A DNA stretch of 64,000 nt from Lamellibrachia satsuma. Lineage: Eukaryota > Annelida > Polychaeta > Sabellida > Siboglinidae. Positions 37,881 through 49,372 of the stretch are shown one piece after another. Below the pieces are notes generated by a model. It was not told the origin of the DNA and made no database searches. It saw only the letters and a list, made by a program, of their open reading frames with translations. Both the position numbers and the translations under genes were made by a program. The stretch spans positions 2,839,816-2,903,815 of the forward strand of contig BSQZ01000039.1 of NCBI GenBank assembly GCA_033239005.1. The letters run 5' to 3'. Numbering within the stretch: position 1 is the stretch's first letter; every line of letters begins with the position of its first letter.

Positions 37881-40150
37881 GTTACACTTGTATGTTTCTC
37901 CTCAACCACTGAGCTGCAGAATGTCTAGTCCAGTATCGTTGTTTTTCGAATGTTGATCCATATGGTGTAATACATAAATTGTGTAGTAAGTATACAATTT
38001 GGTAGAATATTTGGTTGACTGTGTGATTGGTATGCTTTGTAGAAGATAACGAAATTGATTATATAATAAAGATACAACACTAATCAGAGCGATAGATCAA
38101 AGTAGTGGACTTGGACTTGCTGAATAAATTGGATTACTGTATGGACATGAAGGTAATCAAGTATAGGAGAAGAATACCATTAATACGAATGGGTGTCCCA
38201 GTTTGAGCAGGCATAGTCAATGGATATCTACGGAACTCTTGCTTCCTCGAGAGAGGAAATGCCTGTGTCAAGATATCGATATTTGTTGGATATACAAAGA
38301 GAGTAGAATTGAGTATGTAAAGAGCAGCTAAACTGGAATTGTCTGAGAAACGTTGGTTGTAACTGTTTGTGTTTATTTAATAAACCTTACGAGTTTCAGA
38401 CGGGCTTGAAACTTTATTAACATACCAACTGTGTGTGGTCGCGAGCATACGAGCTCATGTGCGTGCGTGCGTGCATGTGTGCATGTGTGCGTACGTTTTC
38501 TATCTATGAAACCTCTATGGTGGTACAGATATGCTGTAATAAATTGAAAACGTATTCAAAATTGTTGTTCACATCCAGAGACAGATTTGAAGGCATCATT
38601 GTTATCTTTACGATTACATTGACCCCATTTAAATGATACCATTGCATGGGGGTTTCGAAAAGCTAAAAATGCACTATCTATCCCCATTGGCACCCTGGCA
38701 CGAATACACCATTTTATCCCCGTGTATTGGGCGCGCAAGCAATTTTTGTATATACGTTAAACACATTTAGAGAAAATCTCAGTTTTGTGTTGAATTTGTC
38801 CATACATTCATGTGTAAATTCAGAGTTCAACAACTGGTACAAACAATGAGGTTTTAAGGCCTCGCGCATGAATCTTCAATTTTAACTTACAGCACTAAAA
38901 TTAAGCTAAGAAAATAACAACTTTGCATACTAATAATAATCATAATTAGTTTTAAAATTTTCCCGGCCAAAAGCCCAACCCCGTAGCAGCCAGCCTCGCA
39001 TTCGGCTATTTATAGTTCAATCGGGTTCAAATCTCAACCACGTGATGTCGTGTTGATCGCGGCATCGTCTGTCGTCAGTTTGACCTTTTCTTTGTTTATT
39101 CAATAGCATTTTGTTAGCACGATAATATTGCTAAGCACGTTTTTGTGAAAGAGAGCAATCTGTCGGGCGTTGATTTTATATAATCTTAAATTAAATAAAA
39201 ACATTCCAGTCACAATTCACAAAACACAATTGGTAGTTGTAATATCACAAATAACTCCCTGTAGTTTAGGGCCGCCCACTGTTCAGGCGGGAGTTGAATA
39301 AAGTGACAGTCCGTAATATTAGTAGTTGTAGTAGTAGTAGAAGTAGTAATAGTACTAAAAACTATACTTCACGATGGTGACCATGTCACGTTTATTGCGA
39401 GATTTTCAATGGGCCATCAATATATATACCGGCATTGGCTATGTTCACTATTTAAATCGCTTTTACTCATAATTATACACTAAGTCGAGCCACTTTTTAT
39501 ATACGGTTGTCATGGCGAATGAATTAGCTATTCGGTAGCAGCAATCGTTTATTATCGCTCAATATAATTTTACGGAGATTTTCGCGGATGATGCATTGTT
39601 TCATTTTTTAGAAGAAAAGGGTGTATGTTAATCAGTCAACATGCAAAGTTTGATTGTAATCGGTCTAGTAGTGATGAATATGTTAGCAAATTTACAAATG
39701 TACACTTCTGTCATACATGTTTAAAATACAGATAAATAACCTGTTTTTCACTATCTCATACTCCACAAAATGTACTTTATATTGTATTTTATAGCATAGT
39801 ACTCTCCTGTAGCATGATCAACATGAGTAGTTTACATTAAATATGTATATTGGTATACAACTGCGTTCAATAAATGCAAACACGTTGAAATCGTGGCGGC
39901 CATTTGGATTGCTGGTTACCATAACGACGAAATGTAAAATGATATGGCTCATTTTACTCGCGGATTATCGTACTTTCAGAATATATAAAATATTCCCATT
40001 AATAAAATGTATTTTTGTTGTTGAAATCTTGACTTGAAGTGATGCAGTCGACTTTCTTGCATATCCACTGGGAATGGAGTATTCAGTGGTTAAGAGTGCA
40101 GTCTCTGATTCAGAAACAAATGCTATGATCATCGCAAATATACAGAGATC
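37881..40150. other. Intergenic region, nothing recognised
   Basis: About 2.3 kb with no gene I can support. It holds several AATAAA motifs (for example 38063), a short GTGC-type tract near 38460, a short AGT/GTA repeat near 39322-39355 and AT-rich unique sequence. Open frames here are short and lack family motifs. Confidence 0.45.
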
Positions 40151-40153
40151 CTT

Positions 40154-40900
40154 GTAGATGCCTGTCCTGTCGGCGTTGCCGCCACAGGATCGAAAACCAT
40201 TTGCATACGCCAGCCGCGCCCTTGCATACGTCGAGACAAGATACTCTCAAACTGAACGCGAGGCCCTCGTAGTGGTATGGGGAGGTGAACACTAACACAT
40301 ACACTGTGGAAGTTGTTACAGTAATCACCACAAACTGCTGATAGGTATATGGCAGAAACCAAATACGCCTCTTCGAATTGCGAGATGGACCCTGCATCTA
40401 CAATGCTATGACATAAGGCTGGAGTATCGACGTTGTCTTGACAACCCGACTGGCTGTCTTTCTTGAAATCCTGCTAAAGAGCGCATCGAGGCAAATTAAC
40501 AGCAGAAAATGGCAAAGAAGTAAATTGCATTGCTAGTCCCCAAAGATATAACCATCGAAGAGGTTAAATTTGAAACTGGCAAGGATACACCTCTGCAACA
40601 GGTGATCGAAATGGTCCGCAAAAGGGGATCGAAATGGTCTACTATACCGGTTAGCAACCTAACCGGTATGGTAGAGCCGGCCAACATCGCCGCCTTCCGA
40701 AGTGTCTGCAACGAACTTACTGTGGGGGGAAAGAGCGACTTCATTCTGCGTGACTCTGGGGTCATGTGCCATTCGACACCCCAAGACCACGCCACTATGG
40801 CCACTGGAAAATGCACAAAGTGAGAACTTCAACAAGCCGCTGATAAAGACGATACATTCCGCCACCGTTCAACATCTTAAGTGGGGACGTGAATTGCCCC
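40154..40900 (+). mobile_element. Ty3/Gypsy LTR retrotransposon pol fragment
   Basis: Frame-shifted + strand translation. At about 40187-40295 it reads KPFAYASRALAYVETRYSQ then TEREALVVVW, the RNase H region typical of Gypsy pol. At about 40366-40460 it reads RIARWTLHLQCYDIRLEYRR then DNPTG, the end of the RNase H. ORF 40530-40823 then matches the spacer between RNase H and integrase (ITIEEVKF, CNELTVGGKSDFILRDSG). Stops and frame changes separate the parts. No LTRs, integrase core or reverse transcriptase remain in the window. Confidence 0.8.
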
Positions 40901-40933
40901 AGTTTCTGCGCTTTCTGTCTTCCTCGTCTTCTT

Positions 40934-41047
40934 GCACACACACACACACGCACACGCACACGCACACGCACACGCAAACGCACACGCACACGCACACGCA
41001 CACGCACACGCACACGCACACGCACACGCACACGCACACGCACACGC

Positions 41048-41083
<36 letters not shown>
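40934..41083. repeat. (CACACG)n / (CA)n simple repeat
   Basis: Hexanucleotide CACACG (also read ACGCAC) about 20 times, flanked by CA. It separates the Gypsy fragment (+) from a LINE fragment (-). Confidence 0.95.
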
Positions 41084-41085
<2 letters not shown>

Positions 41086-41086
41086 T

Positions 41087-41816
41087 CCGTCTTCCTCTTC
41101 TTCATGCTCCCCTAACGGTGCCTTGCAGGATCGTCTTTGTCTGGCCGGATGTTCGTGAGACGTGCCCATATCATTTCAGCTTCCTACCGTGTCGGATTCC
41201 GTTGTGAATCTCTTCTTTGGTTACATGGTCCTTATGTGAGATATATCTTTCGATAGCTCTTCATTTCTATGGCTTGCACTCTTCTTTGTAGTTCGGATGT
41301 AAGAGTCCATGTTTATTATTATTATAAATATTGAAATGGCAAGTGGTCGCATCAGTCTAATTTTTGATCGAAGGGTGATGTTTTTATCTTTCCATATTGG
41401 TTTCAGTTTTGTCAGCATTGCTGTTGTCTGTGCAATCCTTCAAATTATCTCATATCGTCTGTGACAACTAAAGTCAGGTACTTGAAGTTGGATACTGTTT
41501 GTAATATTTGTCCCCCCCCCCCCCGTTGTTCTTCTTGTTGATTTATTTTGTTAGTCATTAACTTGATTTTGCCAGTGCTAATTTCCATTCCATATGACAT
41601 GTATGTTTTGTTGAGGTGGTTCACAGGATTGCTTAGATCCTGTTCGTCAACTGCTAAGCCATCGATAACATCTGCAAAGCATAAATTTGTTACTGTGTTG
41701 CCTCCGATGCTGAATGTTCCTACATGATCTCCAAGGGGGTCAGTTATGATCCTCTCCAAAAATATGTTAAATATAGTGGTTCGTAATTCGACCGAGCCCG
41801 TTATTATCTGATACAA
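41087..41816 (-). mobile_element. LINE reverse transcriptase fragment
   Basis: Reverse-strand reading of the C-terminal half of a non-LTR retrotransposon. It shows NTVTNLCFADVIDGLAVDEQ (catalytic FADD altered to FADV), SYGMEISTGKIKLMTN, SNFKYLTLVVTDDM and, in other frames, LTKLKPIWKDKNITLRSKIR, HVTKEEI, YGHVSRTSG and KTILQGTVRGA. It is broken by frameshifts and a run of C at 41512-41523. Its 3' end abuts the CA repeat. Confidence 0.85.
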
Positions 41817-42245
41817 CTCCGAATATAACCATAAGAATTGGATAATTGTCTTAATGTGACAAAACTAACAAATATGGCTATATTTGCTTCTCTAGGTTGA
41901 CGGTGATGATGTTGGAATATTTTATTGCATGGTGAAGTTGACGATTTTGGTTTATGGATATTCCCTAAATTTGGCTTCGGGATTATAAATTTTTTATTGT
42001 AACAGCACATGTTAATTTGAGTAACATATTTCATTCACAAAATCAACGGTTCTCGTGCCAGCAACGCGCGACAAATAGCACAGTTGACGACTATAATATT
42101 TACCTTACTATAAACTGAATGTCACTACATTTGCTCCCATGAAACATTGCTTTGTCCGTATGAGCTTACATTAAACAACCCTGCAGACAGTACACCTGCA
42201 AATCATACAAACTTTCGTTTTATAAAAGATATACTCAAGTAGATA
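41817..42245. other. Intergenic, nothing recognised
   Basis: About 430 bases between the LINE fragment and a SINE. No motif I can support; the left part could be further decayed LINE sequence. Confidence 0.4.
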
Positions 42246-42249
42246 TCAA

Positions 42250-42560
42250 GTCATGGGAGCTGCAGCGTAGCATTTACAACGTCAGACTCTCAATCGAGAG
42301 AACCCGGGTTCGAATCCTCTTGCTGCCGTTTCGAAGCTTTGACAATTTCGTTCATATCACGTTGCCACAGTTCACTCGGCTGTATAGATGAGTACCTGGA
42401 TACAGACAGAGATTGATATCTGAACGAATACTTTTCGCGCAGTAATTGCAGCGTGGCTGAATGCCACGGCGTTGGAATGAACATGTCTGCTAGGGGTGAA
42501 GTGTAAAGCGCTTTGAACAGTCCCAAGGACTGGATACCGCGCAAAGAACGTACCTTTACA
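42250..42560 (+). mobile_element. tRNA-derived SINE, + strand copy
   Basis: tRNA-like head GGGAGCTGCAGCGTAGC, with a good B box GGGTTCGAATCC at about 42307. The body has CAGTTCACTCGGCTGTATAG, ATGAGTACCTGGATACAGAC and GCAGTAATTGCAGCGTGGCT. The tail has AAAGCGCTTTGAACAGTCCC and ACTGGATACCGCGC. It is the same family as the reverse copies in the array units, in opposite orientation and outside the array. Confidence 0.8.
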
Positions 42561-42886
42561 TTGTTTGACCCCGGGGTACTTTGTGACCTTCAAATCTAAA
42601 ATTACGATGGCATTCACTCACATATTTTTGGTCATGCTATGAATGTCCGTAAAAAACGATGCCGTTAAAACCTTTTTAGATGACTTTTCCATGTTTGGCT
42701 TGTGTACTATACAGGACAGGTGTACTTTCAAGACAGAGTACTATGGGGTACAGACAAACTTTAATAACTAAAAGTATATTATTAAAAATTGCTGCATACA
42801 TCCAGCGGGAAATGTGCAGGAATAATTATTATCTTTAACAATTGATATTAATTAAGTGATTATGACACAGTTATGTATGGAAACAC

Positions 42887-43160
<274 letters not shown>

Positions 43161-43162
43161 TG

Positions 43163-43445
43163 TGTAGGCATAATTGTTATCTTTAACAATCGATGTTAAC
43201 TTAATTGATGATGACCTAGAAAACAAAATAATTCCACGGTTGTAAATTTCCAGTATCCGTCAGCAGGGACCCCCTGGTCACCATGCAAAGTTTCATCCGG
43301 ATCGGCCCACAAATGCGGTCGTGCATAAGACACAACAGGCGGACAAACATACACTTTGTTTCATATATTATATATCGTATTACAACCCAGGATGGTGATT
43401 CAGTCCATGAAGCCGCGGACGGGACCACGTCATCCAACACTCGTA
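43163..43445. repeat. Interspersed repeat (RTE-like 3' tail), copy 1
   Basis: Shares long blocks with 52960-53320: ATAATTGTTATCTTTAACAA, GGTCACCATGCAAAGTTTC, ATCCGGATCGGCC and GGTGATTCAGTC. The AAAGTTTCATCCGGATCGG ... GACAAACATACACTTT arrangement resembles 3' tails of RTE-type LINEs and related SINEs. A partial copy of its start lies before the CA tract (42825-42880). Confidence 0.6.
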
Positions 43446-44223
43446 CTGTAGATAATACACCAGCCGTCGATATATCAAACTTACTTTAGAGGTCGTTTTG
43501 CGCTAATACAGTTTCACCACCAGGTAAGCACGCATTAGCATCTGTGTTATGTCTGGAAACACACGCACGCACTCGCACGCACTCATACATTATGCTAGCC
43601 ACAACCATCGAAAGAAAATATGCTCCTCGTGGGCAAGATATCTCCGATGTGTAAGTAACATTAAAGCACGGGGCTGTTTGTTTGTGATGCAGAAATCTGT
43701 CCGCTATAATTTCATGACAATTTCAATTACACATTTTGGGTGCAGCAAAAAGGAGAACAAAACTGAGAAATAACGTCACTAAGGGCGTCAGATCTTTTGT
43801 TAACTGACACCAGCCGATTCGTCAATGTCCGACGCTACGATTAAGAGACAAACGGAAGACTCGGATTGCTATGTATAAAACATGATATCTTAGGTTTGAT
43901 TGCTTTTTCGCATCGACACTTTTCATTCAGGCTAACTGTCACATTTTAGAATGGATCATTAGTATACGTTACAAAGGATATCGGAGTAAGTATGCACATC
44001 CTGGGAAAACAATATGTTTGTTCTGCTCCTCTACGTTTAATACGGATTGTACATAGGCTCACACGATCGCTGTCTCGGGAAGACGGGCATTGGACAACAC
44101 GTATACCGCGAGATTCTTCTTCTTCATCCAAAGGGTGCAGTCTTTCGTCGACCACCCACTCGCGGGTCACCGAATACAGCTCTGGATCTAAGTAGTGAAA
44201 TTTGAGGGATAGTCCAGATGTAA
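43446..44223. other. Intergenic, nothing recognised
   Basis: About 780 bases. It includes a second AACACACGCACGCAC motif (43557) and one isolated GCTAGCCACAACCATCGAAA resembling the 25-bp minisatellite unit (43593). Opposed open frames at 43946-44257 have no recognisable domain. Confidence 0.4.
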
Positions 44224-44360
44224 TATCGTGACATTGCACACAATGCACCGTGAACATGTATCATCGTGATATTGCACACATTGCTCCGTGAACATGTATC
44301 ATTGTGACATTGCACACAATGCTCCGTGAACATGTATCATCGTGACATTGCACACAGTGC
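44224..44360. repeat. 38-bp tandem repeat, about 3.5 units
   Basis: Unit runs ATCGTGACATTGCACACAAT then GCTCCGTGAACATGTATC. No coding significance seen. Confidence 0.85.
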
Positions 44361-45177
44361 TCGCCATTTGGTGAACAGACATTACGGGTGATCTGTGCAT
44401 TACAGCAACTAATCTAGGGGTGTTCGTAGGGATCACAAGACAACATTAGGCCACGGGGAGGGGGTGGGGGTCTTAGACCCTGTGTCCGTCGCAAATATTA
44501 CGGTAAAGGAAAACGTATATAAGTCTACATCGGTACTAGTGTCAATTTAAAGACTGAATTATTAGCAGCCGGGTAATATTAACCCTTCTGTAAGTAGAAC
44601 GACACATGTGTAGCCCCCCCCCGGTTCGTAAGTAGAACAACATATGACTACGACTGACTTAGACCCCCCTGCCAACAAGCCTAGATCCGCCCATGTAATA
44701 TATAAGGAGCTCCATATACCTTACACATTTCCTGTGTAAAAACAGTGAATCACCATATCATGTTTGTGCAGAATCTAATGTAAATTTATACATATTTTAT
44801 ACAACTATATACATAGCTCACAACTACTATAATATATGCATATTGACGTGCTAATGCATTTTTGGAATGTTATTATTATGTTATGTTATGTTATTATTAT
44901 GTTATTATTCTTGTCGATGCTTTTTTGGAAATAAACTTTACCGCTGTAGACCGCGTGTGCGTGAAAATTGACAATCTTCTCCCGCCAGGCGTTCGGGGCA
45001 TGTCCGCATAGGCGCGTGCGGATAAGCCCCAGTCGTGTGCGGATATGTCCCAGTGCAGTAAGTTCATTTCCATAACGTGACAGCCTGATGTAGATGATAT
45101 TAGAATACATATTTGATTTGACGGGCCCACGAATCATTATTTGATACATTGTATGCGCTATGGAGATCTTTCACCTA
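44361..45177. other. Intergenic, G/C-run-rich, nothing recognised
   Basis: About 800 bases with G and C runs (GGGGAGGGGGTGGGGG at 44456, CCCCCCCCC at 44615) and a GC-rich imperfect repeat of GTGCGGATA around 44997-45050. No gene seen. Confidence 0.4.
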
Positions 45178-45487
45178 TGGGGATACTCTGCCTGACACAT
45201 ATAGGTATAGTCCGCTTTAGGTCTGTGGGGATACTCTGCCTGACACATATAGGTATAGTCCGCTTTAGGTCTATGGGGATACTCTGCCTGACACATATAG
45301 GTATAGTCCGCTTTAGGTCTATGGGGATACTCTGCCTGAAACATATAGGTATAGTTCGCTTTAGGTCTGTGGGGATACTCTGCCTGACACATATAGGTAT
45401 AGTCCGCTTTAGGTCTATGGGGATACTCTGCCTGACACATATAGGTATAGTCCGCTTTAGGTCTGTGGGGATACTCCGCCTTAAGCC
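45178..45487. repeat. 48-bp tandem repeat, about 6.5 units
   Basis: Unit GGGGATACTCTGCCTGACAC, then ATATAGGTATAGTCCGCTTT, then AGGTCTRT. Because 48 is a multiple of three it is open in several frames on both strands (GILCLTHIGIVRFRSM on +, AEYPHRPKADYTYMCQ on -). The ends of the frames are short, so I treat it as a minisatellite rather than a gene. Confidence 0.92.
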
Positions 45488-45920
45488 TATGGTGATACTC
45501 ATCAGCTAAACCATGTGTCATTATGGAGGGTGTGTGGCAGGAGGTGAGAGGTTGCTCCTAAAAAATAGTGCGAGGTTGGCGTAACAAAAATGTTGGGAAG
45601 TTGCCTAAAATTGGTGGGATTTTGCGGTGAAATGTGTTGAAGACAGTAATCTTATAACCCGACAGTTAACGTGGGTTAATAGTTGATGTATCTTGAAATG
45701 AGTCTATCTTGTGTAGCTTTGGCTTATTTTGAAGCATGGCTTTCCGTGTGCGCTGTAGTTGAGTCATACCAATATCCCGCATCTACTTCACCAGATATCG
45801 CACAATTTAGGACACCTTATTATTATGGAAACAATACATGTGTGTATTATTGATGTGGGCGTACTTGACCCCCAGGTAATTTACCTTTGCAGGTCGTATT
45901 CTATTGTGTAGCAAAGGACG
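45488..45920. other. Intergenic, nothing recognised
   Basis: About 430 bases between two tandem repeats; no motif I can support. Confidence 0.4.
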
Positions 45921-46135
45921 GAAATAAGTAATGTGTGTTAGCACGTACCAGTGCTGTTACGGCCCGATGAAATAAAATAAGTAATGTGAAATAAGTAATG
46001 TGAAATAAGTAATGTGTGTTACCACGTACCAGTGCTGTTACGGCCCGATGAAATAAAATAAGTAATGTGAAATAAGTAATGTGAAATAAGTAATGTGTGT
46101 TAGCACGTACCAGTGCTGTTACGGCCCGATGCTTT
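45921..46135. repeat. 81-bp tandem repeat, about 2.7 units
   Basis: Unit contains GTACCAGTGCTGTTACGGCC and an internal AAATAAGTAATGTG motif repeated three times. The period is in frame, which creates an open - strand reading (45901-46152); I do not consider it a gene. Confidence 0.88.
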
Positions 46136-46257
46136 GGGGCGTATCCGGGCAACAGTGACTAGCATTAACTGAATTGATAGATCTAATTTATTTAGATTTT
46201 GATTTGATACACTGCCTAAAGTAATATTTAGATATTTGTCAAACGCATTTGACACTA

Positions 46258-46790
46258 TTAAATACAATACAATAAAATACAATAAAGACGACTTCTATAG
46301 CGCCGAAATCCTCAGAAAAACCGACCTCAGCAGCGGACCAATGCCAAAATGTTAGGCAAATCTTAATCCAAATTCAGTTCCGAATCGTCAACAGTGATGG
46401 TAGTGCGCTGAGGAGTTAAGGAGGATAGGCCAGATCAAATAGGTAAGTTTTTAGACGATGCCGAAATGTTGATATATCTTCACTTGACTTAACACTGACA
46501 GGTAATGCGTTCCACAAAGTAGGTGCTGCAGTTGAGAAAGCTCTAGTTCCAATGTTTGTCTTAATTCTGGGGATAAAAAGTAAACGCGAAGTAGATGATC
46601 GAAGTTGCCTAGCCTTTCTTGCGGGGGTGAGCAACGAATGTAACTATGCCGGTTGCCCGGATGAAAGTGCTTGCTGGGTGATAGTGCATATCTTGAAAAT
46701 AATGCGATGTAGAATCTATAGCCAATGTAGAGATTTTAGAAGTAGAACATAAACACACTCAAATGAACTCTAATAAAGACTTCCAATTGT
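46258..46790 (-). mobile_element. LINE 3' end (C-terminal RT fragment and tail)
   Basis: The reverse-strand ORF 46416-46634 reads TNIGTRAFSTAAPTLWNALP and FRHRLKTYLFDL, the conserved C-terminus of many non-LTR retrotransposon polyproteins. It is followed by a tail with GGCGCTATAGAAGTCGTCTT and an ATTGTATT repeat, typical of CR1/L2-type 3' ends. Upstream coding is lost. Confidence 0.75.
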
Positions 46791-47141
46791 CCAGTTTGGT
46801 GTTATTTTCTAGTAAAAAAGTGACGAAACCAGATTTTATTTCACCATTTTCTAGCCGATGCAGTGCCAAACGTTGTTTCTTGTTTATATGGTTTATTTCA
46901 TAGATACCACAGAAAATGTGAGGACTAAGTTTCTAACAAATGTGTGTCAAAAACATGACGTTTTTTGACATAAAAATACGACAAAACTGCACTGTTCTTG
47001 TGTATTTGCTGGTTAAAGAAACTGTGGGGCGAACTTTCCCCGGCCCTTGGGCAGACTTGCTCCGACATGTGGCAAGTCTGCCCATGCTTGGGTAGGTCTA
47101 CTAAGAGTCAGGTTTGAATATTGGCTTGCAACAGTTTTGGT
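46791..47141. other. Intergenic, nothing recognised
   Basis: About 350 bases, AT-rich, with one inverted GGCAGACTTGCTCC / GGCAAGTCTGCC pair near 47050-47085. No gene seen. Confidence 0.4.
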
Positions 47142-47260
47142 ATGTATGTATGTACGTATACATGTATGTATGTTTGTATGTATGTATGTATGTATGTATG
47201 TATGTATGTATGTATGTATGTATGTATGTATGTATGTATGTATGTATGTGTGAATGTATG

Positions 47261-47294
<34 letters not shown>

Positions 47295-47372
47295 TGTATG
47301 TATGTATGTATATATGTATATATGTATGTATGTATGTATGTATATATGTATGTATGTACGTATATATGTATG
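47142..47372. repeat. (TATG)n tetranucleotide repeat
   Basis: About 57 GTAT/TATG units with TATA and GTGA interruptions. Confidence 0.96.
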
Positions 47373-47589
47373 TCGTCTCAGTTTTTTTATTCACCACGCT
47401 GTTATTCTTTCTACGAACAATCGAATTAACCCTTTGTATTTACTATGTACAATTGCCCGCAACGCTATGCGAACAATTGCGTCCAATGTTTTTGAAACCG
47501 TCGTGCGTTTCTTCTTCCAGCGTCCCCCAAGTTACATAATACTAGGGGAAGGCGTCGTTAGACGTTGATACAACTGATGCGTTGATACG

Positions 47590-49000
47590 CCGCTATTTAA
47601 TAAGGGATCGAGGAAAAAGCCAGAAAATTACGGACCAGTGAGTTTAACATCAGTTGTATGTATATTACTCGAAACATTAATTAGACTACATGGTGGAATT
47701 CCTTGTAAAATATAAATTAATAAATACATCTCAACATTGGTTCCTAAAAGCAAGGTCATGCCTAACTATTCTCTTATGTTTTTTTGAAGATATTACAAAG
47801 TGGGTAGATGACGGGTCACCAGTGGATGCTGTCTACTTAGATTTTCAGAAAGATTTCGATAAAGTGCCACATCAAAGATTGTTACTTAAACTAAAAGCCC
47901 ATGGCATAGGTAATGATGTAATCAACTGGATAGAAAAGTGGCTTACAAACAGAAAACAGAGAGTAATTGTAGATGGTGATATTTCAAATTGGAAATCTGT
48001 TTAGAGAAGGGTACCACAGGGATCAGTATTAGGCCCTATACTGTTTTTAATATATATACATGATTTGGAAGATGACATATCTAGCAAAGTACTCAAATTT
48101 GTAGATGACACAAAAGTATTCAGAAAGGTTACTAATGATACAGATAAACAAAGTTTACAGGATGATCTAGATAAATTAGTTAAATGGTCAGAAAAATAGC
48201 AAATGTTATTAAATTTTGGGAAGTGTAAATGTATACACATAGGACATGGAAACATGGAAGAGGAATATAAAATGGGGCATGCTATGCTAGGTAGAACCAC
48301 ACAAGAAAAGGATTTAGGAGTAACATTTAGTGCTGACATGAAAGTTTCAGAGCAATGTGGGATTGCTGCTTCGAAAGGAAATCAAACGCTATGGCTAATT
48401 AGGAGAACTATCATGTATAAGGAGAAACGGCTAATTGTAGCACTGTACAAAGCAATAGTTAGACCACACTTGGACTATTATATTCAAGCATGGAGGCCAT
48501 ATCGTAAAAAGGACATATACTTGCTAGAAAGAATACAACGAAGAGCAACTAAAATGATTCTAGTACTGAGAGACCTTAGTTACGAAAGTCGTGTATTACA
48601 ATGTGGTTTGATAACACTAGAGACCAGGAGACTAAGAGGAGACAAAATAAAAGTTTTTCAAATAGTGAATGGTTATGAGGATGTTGACAGGAATATGGTC
48701 TTCAAACTTAAAGAAGGTAGTAGACCCAGAGGACACAAAGCAGCATTAGTTAAGGAGCAGTGTAAGTTGGACATGAGAAAGTACTCTTTCTCACATAGGG
48801 TGATAAAAGAATGGAACAAACTGTCAAATGATAGTGTAGTGTGAACATGTTTAAAAATAGAATTAACATATATCTGACACGGGCGGGCTACACATAGATG
48901 AGAAAATTGTTGGACTCTCGATAAGCCAATGGCTTCCTTGTCCACTTGCCATCTGGAACTTATTGTTTGGGATGGCAATCTTGTTAAATCATGTTAGATA
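47590..49000 (+). mobile_element. Non-LTR retrotransposon (LINE), decayed ORF2 3' half and tail
   Basis: The + strand reads reverse transcriptase blocks in order: KKPENYGPVSLTS, VYLDFQKDFDKVPHQRLLLK (domain A), RRVPQGSVLGPILFLIYIHD, VLKFVDDTKVF (catalytic FADD altered to FVDD), GVTFSADMKVSEQCG and VRPHLDYYIQAW. The C-terminus EWNKLSNDSVV ends at the TGA 48842. In-frame TAG codons at 48001 and 48196 and a shift near 47690 show it is dead. A 3' tail of about 150 bases recurs at 37713 and 63926. The family resembles CR1/L2/Jockey-type LINEs; the clade is not resolved. Confidence 0.88.
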
Positions 49001-49249
49001 ATGTCGCTATTTCGAAAGGTATGGACTGGCAGGTATTGACTGGCAGCACCAAGTATCAAGATGGATATTTCTACGACAACGGTTTTATTTAATATTGTTA
49101 TCGTGACAGTCACTTACGAACTACCTTATCCCGTCCGGAGGATCTACGTTGTTTTGCTAGTTAATTGACGTTGCATTGTATGGTGATCACATGGTTTACT
49201 GCCGTCTTCATGTGACCCAATTGAAACAAGTTATTTATTTAATTAATTT

Positions 49250-49267
49250 AATATTTTTGTGTTTCAG
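49250..49267 (+). promoter_or_regulatory. Candidate 5' UTR splice acceptor of second NXPE-like gene
   Basis: TATTTTTGTGTTTCAG is a good pyrimidine tract plus AG, 106 bases before the ATG at 49373. It would make the coding region a single exon behind a 5' UTR intron. No donor has been identified. Confidence 0.4.
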
Positions 49268-49372
49268 CGGGCACAACATTCCCTCCGTTCGGAAACCGAC
49301 GTTACATGAGTACTGCTGACGACGTTTGGGAGACAAACGTTCACAAGAACTGCCGCATTACATAAACATAGA

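Noticed and set aside
42250..42325. Possible functional tRNA gene
   Set aside because: The B box is good, but the fragment does not fold into a full cloverleaf with paired acceptor ends and continues into a SINE body.
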